A stretch of 64,000 bases of DNA from Apophysomyces variabilis (Eukaryota; Mucoromycota; Mucoromycetes; Mucorales; Mucoraceae): assembly GCA_002749535.1 (NCBI GenBank), contig MZZL01000014.1, forward strand, positions 58,570 through 122,569, read 5' to 3'. Position 1 is the first letter of the stretch, and each line of letters starts with the position of its first letter. Below are positions 23,253-36,582 of this stretch, in pieces. The notes under the pieces were generated by a model. The model had not been told where the DNA came from. It did not search any database and saw only the letters and a program-made list of their open reading frames with translations. Both the position numbers and the translations under genes were made by a program.

Positions 23253-24962
23253 TCAATGACACAAACCACAGGTCAGTCTTGTTAAAAGTTTGGTCTTTTT
23301 ACGACGCTCTGCATGGACCGGTTGTGCTGCTTGTGCTGCAGTGCCGTTTTGTAAAGTTTGTTCGACATTTTGTTGCTGTGTTTGACGTATGTTATTCTCA
23401 ATCACCTTCTTGGCAGGAGCAGGTAATCCTTGGCGAGCAGCTTGGCGTTTAGAAAGGGTCTGAAAAAAACAAAATCATTCCATAAGATCGACGCCGTTCA
23501 GTCGTACCCTTCTTGGTATTTTAATTTGCTATCGCTTACCTCCCAACCTCGGCCGTTATTAAGGAGCATCCAGTCATAAACACCATCCTCGACTTCACCG
23601 CTATTTTTGATGACCTTGGTGAACAGTTCTCTCAAGAAATCATAATCGGGTGCCTCTTCGAAACCAAGCTTACGAACGTACTGAAGATAGATGCCAAATT
23701 CCTCTAAAGGCCTGAGTGTCAGAGATAGCAGTCATCATAATGAACCAAGCATAGGATTTCTTTTTGCTTACCTGGGAAACCTTCACAGAGATCCTTAATG
23801 GCTGTACTCTGTTTCTTTTCGCCGATTTTTTCGTACTTCTGCTTATTGGTAGCGGCTTTCAAACCTTGCCAAGGTAAGGATCCGCGTAAGAAATACATAA
23901 ACACATGGCCAAGTGCTTCGAGATCATCGCGACGGGATTGTTCTAGACAAAACAGAAAGAAGAATTAGCATGTAAACAGGATGCATCCTAAAGTATAAAA
24001 TATATGCAGATGTATAATATATAGAGAAAAAAAACATGCAATTGCCCATGTCACGTCCCGTCCTTCTCTGTTTTTTTTCCTCTCGTTCTCTTTTCGGATA
24101 TTTTTACCTCTTCCCAAATGAGTGTTGATACTCATGTACCGCGCTGTGCCCGACAGGCTCTTGCGTTCTCGGTAGGGAATATGATGCTTTGTCTTTGGAT
24201 CACGGTAGAGCTTCGCCATGCCGAAATCAACGATAAAAATATTGTTGGCCATATCTGTACCGGGCTTTCCGATCAAAAAGTTGTCTGGTTTGATGTCACG
24301 ATAGATAAGATTCTTTTCATGGATCGTTTGGACGCGAGTTAACTGATGAATTACTGTTGAGCGAATGCTTCCGTTTTCATACTTTCTTTTTTACATTTTC
24401 TTACCATCTGCTTGGCAAGCATGGCTGCTGTTTTAATCGAAAATCTTCTACCACAGACATCAAACATGTCTTCCAAACTAGGGCCCAGTAAATCAATGAC
24501 AAGGATATTATGAAGTCCCTCCTGACCAAAATAGTAAGCGGTGGGTATACCAGCTAAACAAAGGGATGGGTTAGCACAAAAAGGACAACGATAGTTCTTT
24601 TTCTCTATGAATTAGACTCAACTGGAACCAGCCATAATTTTGTAAGTTCTATATTCATCTCGTAATTGGGGAGCGTCTGATTTCCTGGGTTCAAATTTGA
24701 TGGCGACTTGTTGATTATTGAGTAGATTGGTACCTTAGGAGAGAGAGAGAGAGACAGAAGAATTGTTTTTAATGTTAGCCCTGGAGAAAGGGGAGAAGGA
24801 GAGTTTTCTTTTCTTTGTCAAGCATCGTTCATGTATAATACCTTCGTAAATAATGCCGAAACTGCCTTCACCAATCTTTTTGCCTACTCTGTAATGGACA
24901 CCGACGACATTGTGCGACGATGATGGAACGGACTGTGATGAAGACTGAGTCTGGTTGGTCAT
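23253..24962 (-). CDS. Casein kinase I (YCK/CK1-gamma type) serine/threonine kinase
   Basis: A CK1-family kinase; membrane-bound yeast relatives (Yck1-3) act in nutrient sensing, endocytosis and vacuole fusion. Seven exons (24842-24962, 24629-24733, 24405-24553, 24108-24342, 23772-23942, 23540-23703, 23253-23459) sum to 383 aa in phase. Motifs: glycine loop [22 protein letters not shown] with the catalytic Lys, [18 protein letters not shown] in place of DFG-containing DFGLA, and the CK1 hallmark [13 protein letters not shown]. The C-terminus is a short basic tail ending [14 protein letters not shown], with two Cys near the end that could be lipidated as in Yck proteins. All introns are 62-165 nt GT-AG. 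Subfamily is inferred. Confidence 0.94.
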
Positions 24963-25759
24963 GAAGAAGCGGAAGATGGTGAAATGGAAAGGGAAGAGTT
25001 TAAAGTGAATGCAATTGGGCTTGTTGTTATTGTTATTATGATGGCTGTTGTTATTGTTGTTGTTGCTATTATTGCTGCTGTCCTCCTCCGAATGTGAAGA
25101 AGAGAAAAAAAAAGGGAAAAATGAAAAGGTTTCCGGTTGTTGGTGTGGCTTTGGTTTGTATTCTATTTGTGCTGGGTGGATTCTTTTGCACGCCGAATGG
25201 TTGAAAGAGAACGAATGGAGAAAATGAGTGTATAACTGTGATTGCCTATATAGAGAAAGAGAGGAAAAAAAACAAAAAGAGGTCTTCAGTGTAGTTCAGA
25301 AAATATATATATATATATAACGATCACGGGTTTGGATAGATAACCTTCTTTTTTCTTGAGTGTTTTTTTTTACCTTTAAAGGGACATTTTTAAGGAGCGA
25401 ATATTGCGTTTAGTGACGCCGGTTTGAAGGAAAGTAGAAGAAGGTAGGAAGAAGAAGAAGAAGAATAGATCGAAGATCACACAGAACATATAAATTATTT
25501 ATACAATAAACGCGGAACTGGAAAAAAAGGTGATATAAGTGTGGAGATCATGGGAAAAAGTCCGCAAGATGGGTGAGAAAGAAAGAGGAACCCTTATGAC
25601 TAGGCCTTCCTAATGATTCAATTACTCTCCGTATATATGAAAAAGAAGGATTAAAACACAATAAACGGGAAAAAAAAACGATAAAACTAAAGACAATGTG
25701 TAACTTTGTAAATTAAACTAAAAAGACAAACTCTCTCTTTGGGACACCCTTTCTTTTCT
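24963..25759. other. Intergenic region, 5' flank of casein kinase I
   Basis: Contains GTT-type triplets (25020-25080), an AT dinucleotide run (25303-25319) and AAG triplets (about 25439-25466). No gene. Confidence 0.55.
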
Positions 25760-28951
<3,192 letters not shown>

Positions 28952-30894
28952 TCAAACACATACCGCAAATCGATCAGGCAGTACAACGGGAGCGATTAAT
29001 GACCATCCATAGATGATATGGCATAACCATCCTGATACTATCTTCACCCACACTGCGGCATAACTTTGACCCACTCGTACCAAATCCCCATCGTTTTGGA
29101 CAGTTGCGCCATCCGCAGTAACCGTATTCCTAGTTTAAATCATTAGCGAACAGGAAATCGGTGCTCCACAAACATCATTCATTATTCTACTTACCAGTTA
29201 GTGAGGACCATCGCAACATACATGGCAGCAATGGCAAACACAAAATGGAAAAATGAATAGCTATATACAGCCCCATAACGCTCATCGTCGCGCTCGTCCA
29301 CACCTTCCATATCCTCCTCTTCCTCATCATCTAGAGCTGATCGTGGCAATGCCCTTGTCGATAGTTTAGCGTATAAAGTTCTCTAAAATAATAACCTTCT
29401 CAAGTTTTATCCTACATACCCACTTTCCACCGCGGCCATTAGATGGTGGCGTCTAGAGTTTTCTGTGCTCATACGTTGGACTCCAGCTTCCACTTGATTT
29501 GGCATTAATGGTACTGCACTGTCCGTATCCAAAGGTTCGTAATGGTGACGAGTTTTATTATTGATAAATGCACCGTCCTGAGTAGCTGCACGACTGGTGG
29601 AATAGGCCACGGCCAAGAATGTAAAAATAGCACCCAGTACGATGGATACCGTCTGAGGTCCATGTGATCGTCGTAACGGGTTGCACTCTTTATCATTAGG
29701 TTCATTGGCGACGGCTGACATGACAAGATATGTACAATAGACAACCACCACGGATGCCTGGGAAAGACCAGACCTACTATTGGCATTTTGAACGGTAGGT
29801 GAAATACACAGTAACGTCACCAGGACACATAGGATCAGATTGAAGGTAACAAAAAACTGATTCAGGGAGCAACCATTGGTGGCAAAGAAGGCATACATAA
29901 TGCCTGTCATCGCGATCGCACCAGAAAACATAAGAATGGTTCCTCCAATAAGGATATATTTCCATGTGTTGGACTCATGCACTTCGTAATTCTCCATACA
30001 TCGTTCCGTCCAACTATGCGCGAAATCAACCAGAAGGACTAGACCGAAGAGGATAAATATGGCCGCTCCGACCAGTGCGAAATAATTGCCCCACACCATG
30101 AAAAAACTATGAGGAATAAAGAAAGAAACTACCAAAAGGGCAATCCAACCTAAGATCTTGGGACCCCACCATCTACAAGACGAAAAACACAATTTAGTCC
30201 ATCCCATGCCTTCTCCTCTCTCTTTCTCTTTCTACCCGTTTTGAATGGCTGCCCATTTTGTCCGACTGTCGTGGACACCCAATAACATTAAGCCGAGAAT
30301 AGCATGAAATAAAACAAGAGCAAAGCAGACCCGATGAACCTATGTTTGTAAAAAATAACAGATTAAAAACGATCATCAAACAGCAACTTTTTCATTTTTC
30401 CCTCACCGCAATGATACCGTAACAAGTGCCCTCGGCACAGTCAAGCTTCATGTAATCTAATGTCAAGTGCTGGAGTTGCTTGATAGCCCAGTTCGACAAC
30501 ATAAGCCAAGCAAACTAATAGAAATAATTTGAGTTCTTTTTCTAATTCATCGTAATCGATCGCCTCTTCTTTTGCTCACCACAGAGTTTAGCAGAAATAT
30601 GATCTATTGAAGGTGTCATTCATTTCGAATTTCACAGCTCTGTTATAGGCAACATGGCTGCTTTTTTCTTTAAAAAGACTTACTGCAAATCCGATTCTGG
30701 TAGCAATGGAATTGTTGCAGTTGCAGCTAGAAAGAATCGCGATGTCGGTCGGTGAGTGTCAAGTCATGTTGAGAAGAGAGAAAAAAAAACCTTTTGAAAG
30801 CAAGAGAACAAGCTGCTGCAGAAAAACAGCTGGCAATCCATGAACCAACTGTTCCCAAAGCAGGTAATGCAATGCAACTAAGAGCTGCACCCAT
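28952..30894 (-). CDS. TMS1: Serinc/TMS1 family membrane protein
   Basis: A multipass protein of the TMS1/TDE1 family, placed in vacuole, endosome or plasma membrane; animal members have been linked to serine-lipid supply and lipid scrambling. Eight exons (30791-30894, 30684-30726, 30580-30603, 30407-30514, 30236-30339, 29420-30172, 29195-29353, 28952-29129) sum to 490 aa in phase. One is a 24 nt microexon encoding IIFLLNSV. Family blocks: MGAALSCIALPALGTV, CNCNNSIATRIGFA, GTCYGIIAVHRVCFALVLFH, IPHSFFMVWGNYFALVG, GLVLLVDFAHSWTE and the C-terminal DERYGAVYSYSFFHFVF. An acidic loop (LDDEEEEDMEG) precedes the last helices. Very sure of family. Confidence 0.94.
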
Positions 30895-31723
30895 GATGTT
30901 TGGTCGAGAAGTAGAAAAGAGAAAGAGAGAAGAAAGACGTTGCAGAAAAGCTTGGGACAGCTTTGTTTCAAAGCAGCCAAGCTTTTTTTGAATAGCGGCA
31001 AAATAGATGACCCGTTTAACCCAAAAGGGCACTCGTAGCTGCTTTCTAACACAGAAAAAAAAAAAGAGAGAGAGAGAAGGAAGGAAGGTAGGAATCTAGA
31101 TTGATTTACTGCTGAAGGATAAAACAGACGTGCATACAGATTTATTCTGCTTCTATATGCAAGCATTCTGCATCCCTCAAATTGCAGAGGTACCTACTTC
31201 ACTTGGCAATAACCTTATGTTCACAATCCCTTAATGAGATATAAGAAAGAACAACTAAGCCTTTGTTCTATTTCTTGCCTGAATTACTGCTAATGAAAAC
31301 ATTGTCTGCTATAGATACTTATTGATCAAATGCCAGCATAATAACTGTGATGATCAGGGTAAAGAAAATCCGACCTTTCGGAAGCAAAAACCTTCATCAT
31401 CTAACAGACATGTAAGCATTTTGTTTTCGATGCAGAAACGCCAAAGGTCAACGCTGGCATCGCTGCTTGCTTTATATATCAATTGAAGAACGCATAATTA
31501 TACTAGCGTACGCTTCGGGTTATGCCCAGAACGGGTTGACTTGGGAATTGACGCAGGAAGAACTTGCTTCAGCGCAATAATTCATGCTCAAGCCAACGGA
31601 AACATAACCCTGTTGCTAGTGTAGAATCGTTCTTAAATGATGCAAAATGTTAGGTAGAAAGAGCCGGTATGTACAAAAGACAAAAAAAAACAACAAGATG
31701 AAAGGAGGGATTTGCTTTCTTCT
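30895..31723. other. Intergenic region
   Basis: The 5' flank of the Serinc gene and 3' flank of the DUF218 gene. No gene or RNA recognised. Confidence 0.5.
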
Positions 31724-32948
31724 CTAAGATCCGTTGTAACTGTCCCATGGAAGAGCACCTTCAAAGATTTCGTTGTTGGCAGGACAGTAATTAAGAACAT
31801 CTGCTAGGGCTGGACAAGTATATCGATAGGCATGTCTAATCACAAACAATGCTTAAGCACTTGCATCGAAACTTTATATTCGCTTCTCCTACCTTCGTCG
31901 AAACGGATTCCTATCCAGCTTCTTCTGTTTTAAAGAACCATGACATCCGTACATGTCTTCTTTGAATGGATTATAGGAGTTCTGTAGCTCTCCCGTCTTT
32001 ACCGAAGTATCTGTGATGGTATCCGACCGTGAAGGGTCAATACCTATATACTCGAACCTTTATCTTTGATTTAATAAAAGATGATCCAACAACAGCACAC
32101 TAGGCCTTTGGTGCCTTAACACTTACTGATTCGCAGGAAGACGCAGCGCAGCTCGATGGATGTTTACGAAGCGCTCCCGTTTAAAGTCAAAACCAATGAC
32201 TGTGACGGATGATGGGTATTGACCCGTCATCTCTGCAAAACGGCATAAGGAAAATAAGAGGTTTTCATGGGAGTCTCGCGCAAATTCCTCAATGACCATG
32301 CGCTTCCCCACATCGCCTCTTGCTCCTTCTTCGGGAATTGTAGTGTTCATCAATATCTGGGCAATCTGCCAGTAGGATAAGCCTTCTGATTGTGGACCTG
32401 CACCAAGACGTGTCTGACCACTTGGAACATTGCAAACCATCAGTTACCCATAAGCACAAAAAAAAAAGAAACAAGATAGGAAATTACCCTGTAAAGATAA
32501 GGACAGCATTCGGATCCTCTTTTGCAAGCTCGATCCCTTTTTGGATATGCTTAACAAATGTTGGTACTTGGTCGGTACCTTGTTGGAAAGGCTCTAAAAT
32601 CCAATGATCTTCTGTATGAATGGCATCTAGTGTTTTAGGGCCAGTGTAAATGGCATGGCCTGCGACGATGACGGCGTGATGAAGTGATGACAGTGGGGGA
32701 GCAGGGAGTGGATCATTAACAGCTATACTGAAAGGCGCTGTGCAAGGTTTTGTTCTTCCCATGTTCATAGAGACGTAGACGAATGCTATGATCATGAGGA
32801 GCGTAAGCGGGACCTGACGTTTGCTGAAAAACCGTCGCCATGGGTATGTCGGTTGCGGTGGAGGTGTAGTGAAGGAAGTTGTGTCTATATGCAATGGTAA
32901 AACTGTTTTTCTTTTGTTGTTGGCCGTATGGCTGTGCATCGCTCTCAT
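31724..32948 (-). CDS. DUF218 (YdcF-like) domain protein, single-pass membrane
   Basis: Four exons (32488-32948, 32127-32420, 31893-32057, 31724-31835) give 343 aa in phase. After a 50-residue cytosolic N-terminus, one membrane helix (VPLTLLMIIAFVYVSMNMG) anchors the protein, probably as type II. The rest matches the DUF218 fold: HHAVIVAGHAIYTG, NAVLIFTGGQTRLGAGP, SEGLSYWQIAQ, ARDSHENLLFSLCRF and SSVTVIGFDFKRERF. The domain is found in bacterial YdcF/SanA, which act near the cell envelope and bind nucleotide-like ligands. The fungal role is unknown. A C-terminal part has Cys residues (YRYTCPALADVLNYC). The second Met (32939) is an alternative start. Confidence 0.85.
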
Positions 32949-33774
32949 TACCCCAGGGTGGCCCGAATAGAAAACGATTTAGACATTGGATCACAGAGGA
33001 TAGAGAGAGTACCTCGTCACGTGTAATCCCCGCACATCCAAATCATATTTAATACATAGACTATCAAGGGATGCAGGAATCCCCTTTTTCCGAACTATAA
33101 CGATCTTGAGCTATGTTCTTAACATCAGTTCATATGCAACAATGGCTTGACATTTAGGAAAACACGACTGATAGTGTCTATCTGGGCTGGGATTCTCAAA
33201 ACCATAATCGATGCTAAGCTGATAAATCGGTATATAACCTGAGATAGCTCATCCTCTCAATCCCAGAACCGTTACGTAGGATAAAGAGTGGGCATACAAG
33301 GGTCTTTGAGAAACGCTGATTCCCAATGTTCTACCTTTCCTTCCTTTGTCCTCCGTTAAGCCATTAAGCTAAGTTTATTGCGATTTCGGCTTACTTTCTT
33401 CTTACGGAAGTGGATATACAAAATACTCCATATCTGCATCAGATCCTTGGGTTGAGTATACACTTTATTACGTATTTGGACCCTACAGTTGCAGGCTATT
33501 TTAATTAATCCTTTATGGGGGGAAAGAACCTGCTGCTGATAGAAATTATAAAAGGACTGCTGTCTCCTACCGAAGAGATAAATAAAACAATTGACTGACC
33601 AACTCCATCGTTAAAAAGTTTTTCTTTTGGTTGTTCTACTAGCAGGTGTCCTCACCAGCTATTATATTTTTATCTATGTTATGTATGCAAAATCATAAAG
33701 CGTGCACTATTTGGCTTTGTTGGAACAATGCCGCTCATTCATGCTACAAGCGAAACGTGTACGATTGATAAGGC
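32949..33774. other. Intergenic region
   Basis: The 5' flank of the DUF218 gene; A+T-rich with no gene recognised. Confidence 0.5.
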
Positions 33775-34365
33775 TCAGCAACTAAAAGTGTTAGTTTCCA
33801 TATGTTTAATGAAAACCGGATAATGAAATAATAATGACAGCAACCTCCTGAAGATCACATACAAAATGAGTTCTTCTAGTTTAAATTGTATCCATTTTGC
33901 TGATGAGCAATACTTGCCACATGCATTAGACGGCTTTTTAAAATTAGACAACAGCGTTTGACATCTGTCTCGATTCCGGTCCGAAGGGCTATTGGAATGG
34001 GTATGCTTATAAGTACAGATGGAATAAGCTTCATCATGTGGATAGTTTATTACAAGCAAATCGTTGTTTGGTTTGTTGTAGCCATGGGTGTTAAGGATCG
34101 TTAGGGCACTTTGGCTGGTGCGTCTTTGGACAAGGTAAGTTAGGGTATATACAAGAATCAGGACAATGAGGAGGACTTTTATGCGTTCAGTAAGACAATG
34201 TTAATATAAATTATATATTTTCCGGGAGAGAATCACAAACCATGGTATAATCGACTGAATACAGACAACACCATCGTCACTGTCATTACGAGGAGACAAC
34301 GGGATAGCTGCTGTCATGTAGAATAATGCAGTTAGGACAGTTAAGGTAGTAATAAATTTTGTCAT
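33775..34365 (-). CDS. Possible small secreted or membrane protein, gene model uncertain
   Basis: Not recognised. At 34365 an ATG opens a good signal-peptide-like sequence MTKFITTLTVLTALFYMTAA followed by IPLSPRNDSDDGVVCIQSI. Downstream, another frame carries a hydrophobic helix (KVLLIVLILVYTLTYLVQRR) and then a hydrophilic Cys-containing stretch to 33775 (YSICTYKH, DRCQTLLSNF, ACGKYCSSAKW). A splice between the two is possible (for example donor near 34260) but I could not fix it. They may be two unrelated frames. Confidence 0.25.
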
Positions 34366-34510
34366 TATTTCTGTGGAATACAGGAAAAAGGTGTAAAGGA
34401 AGAGAAGGAAAGAGACACAGAATGGAAAGTGAAGTAAGATCTATTTATATTGAATTTTGCGGCTGCATGCTTTTTTTTTTTCGGATTCAGCATTGTATGG
34501 CCTCTCGAGC

Positions 34511-34999
34511 TTAACAACCCCATCCATCCAATCGGTGATAGACCGCCAAAGTGGAATCACACCCAGGACAAGTGTGTTGGACGTCTTTACACATAGGCAA
34601 ACAGAAGGGGACAAGACAACAACCTGAGTTACATCCCAGGAAGTAGAGGGCCAGTGCGCTTAGGAAAGTAGCACTCCCGCTCTCATAATGCGTTACTGTC
34701 TCAACAAAATGGCCACATTGCGGACATTGCACCACACGAGGCTCCATCCGCAGATTGGATATATCGACCACATTAGGAGTGACAATGGGAACAGGCAAAG
34801 GCATGGGCATTGTGCCATACTGCTGCGGCTGCAATGGCTGGACAAAGGGAGGTGGAGGTGGAGGTAGCGAAGGCTGGGCGATGCTGCTTTCATAAGAAGG
34901 AGGTAGACGATCAGGTATAGAGGATCCAGTGTTTGGAAGTGATACGGGTGGAGTAGGGTAAATGCTTGGAATGGTGGGTATCTTGTCTTTTGCTGGCAT
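34511..34999 (-). CDS. LITAF-domain (SIMPLE-like) zinc-ribbon membrane protein
   Basis: A single exon of 162 aa. The N-terminal half is Pro-rich with PPSYESS (a P-P-x-Y motif that could bind WW-domain ubiquitin ligases) and P-P runs. The C-terminal LITAF domain has the first knuckle VQCPQCGHFVETVTHYESG and a membrane-dipping hydrophobic segment FLSALALYFLGCNSGCCLV. The second knuckle is MCKDVQHTCPGCDSTLAVYH. This is the H-x-C-x-x-C/C-x-x-C layout that anchors LITAF on late endosomes and lysosomes. Length and order are typical. A role in endosomal sorting is inferred from animal members. Confidence 0.9.
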   Translation of the reverse strand: MPAKDKIPTIPSIYPTPPVSLPNTGSSIPDRLPPSYESSIAQPSLPPPPPPFVQPLQPQQYGTMPMPLPVPIVTPNVVDISNLRMEPRVVQCPQCGHFVETVTHYESGSATFLSALALYFLGCNSGCCLVPFCLPMCKDVQHTCPGCDSTLAVYHRLDGWGC

Positions 35000-35038
35000 A
35001 CTTGAACAAGAGAATGAAAAGGCGTAAAGCTGAGCAGA

Positions 35039-35801
35039 TCAGCTGCGTGGCATGATCAATGGAACGGAGTTTATTCCAAGGTAAACGCTTGGTGCCGTGA
35101 CCTTTTTTCTAACTGGTATCCTTGTTCGTCGTGAAGTATCTACTGTTGCCATTGCAACACAGTAACTTCCAAAGCATCCCATCCCTGGAGCAACAATTTC
35201 CTCAAAGTATCCAAGCCGAAACATCCATTTGCCTACTTCCTTTGCGCTTCTATCGATCATTCATCTGCTAAGTTATCCTCGATCAACAATACACAGTTAT
35301 TTCAAGTTGGTTGATGGAGAGTATAATAGGTTCAGCGCTGGACGAAGTTCTTAGCGGTTGTTGAAAAGATTAAACATTGCTGCATCCATAAAACGTATTG
35401 TATTGTTTTGAGAAAAGGAAACTCTTGGCACTTTTGATGACAACTGGAGAATGCGGTGGTTCAATTGCTGGGCGCTGATGAAGACACATACGGGGAACTT
35501 CTAGTATGTCTCAAAAATCATGACACATCCTTCACGTTCTGGCTGCCGTTGGTTGTTGCAATAACTGGCATAAACTTACAAGTGGACGTATAGGGGTATC
35601 AAACAAAGCGGCGTCCATGAACTCTGTTGCGCTAGTAATGTAAGCTTCCTGTAGGACGTTTACCAGGCTTTGTTCATAACCCTGATGATTCAGTATTATC
35701 TTGCTGAATAGGTTAGTACGCACAGAGTAATCGTGAGCAATAACCATATCCTCGTAGCAGTAGCATTCGTCCTCAGAGCAAGAGGCATATAATACCATCA
35801 T
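35039..35801 (-). CDS. Unrecognised open frames, possibly one two-exon gene
   Basis: Two frames on the same strand look protein-like but match no family I know. The first (35801-35532) reads EDMVIAHDYSVRTNLFSKII and SATEFMDAALFDTPIRPL, where a donor-like GTAAGT follows. The second (35260-35039) reads EVGKWMFRLGYFEEIVAPGM and GCFGSYCVAMATVDTS. A joining intron of about 300 nt would be long for this genome, so they may be separate or spurious. Confidence 0.25.
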
Positions 35802-36582
35802 GCAGAATGCGACTTGTGTAACTCTACTCTATTATGCAATGCAAGTTACGATTCGTGCATGGCATTGTACTATATTCTATGACTTTTCTGTTGCTTTTTC
35901 ATTCTTTTCCAGTCAGCCAGCGACCATGTAAATCTTATAGATTAAAACAGAATATTGGTGTTGCGAAGTTAAATGCTTGATGATGATTCAGTCGCCATAA
36001 CCGATGCAAGGTAAGACAGACTTACTTCTACTATTTTCACACGGTGACAAGTCAACAACAAAGCACACAAGACAGGATAGTAGAGAAGAAAAATGCTTTA
36101 GGTAATGGTCGCTATCAACACGTATTATCGGCGAGTAGCAAGAGATCCTTTGGCTGAGCAGCGTCCTAACGGTCTTTTGCATTATACTCTTGTGATGCAA
36201 GTAGGCAGATAATTGATAGTGATATAGGCCGGTTTTGGGCTGCCGTGATTGTATGACAAAGGGTACTAGATACTGAAACAAATGGATACACAGGCATTAC
36301 TGGTAACTTTTTGTATCATGATGGCACCTGGAAAGAGAAAATGAAATGCATAAGAAGATATGTGTTTACTTCTTGGATCATGAGAAGGATATATTGACGC
36401 TTCGGGGGAAAAGAAAAAGAAAGGAACAATGATGACTAGATGCCCCTCTCTCTTTCCCTTTTGCTTATTTTATTTACTCTTTTTCTTTTTTGTTTTGTCT
36501 CTTTTTATATGTGCTATGTGATGTTTTTTGTGCGGGCATATGAATGAGTATAGTTCTCTTTTTTTTTCTTTTCATTCTCTGT
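35802..36582. other. Intergenic region
   Basis: The 3' flank of the WNK gene, with T-rich runs near 36460-36570. No gene recognised. Confidence 0.5.
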
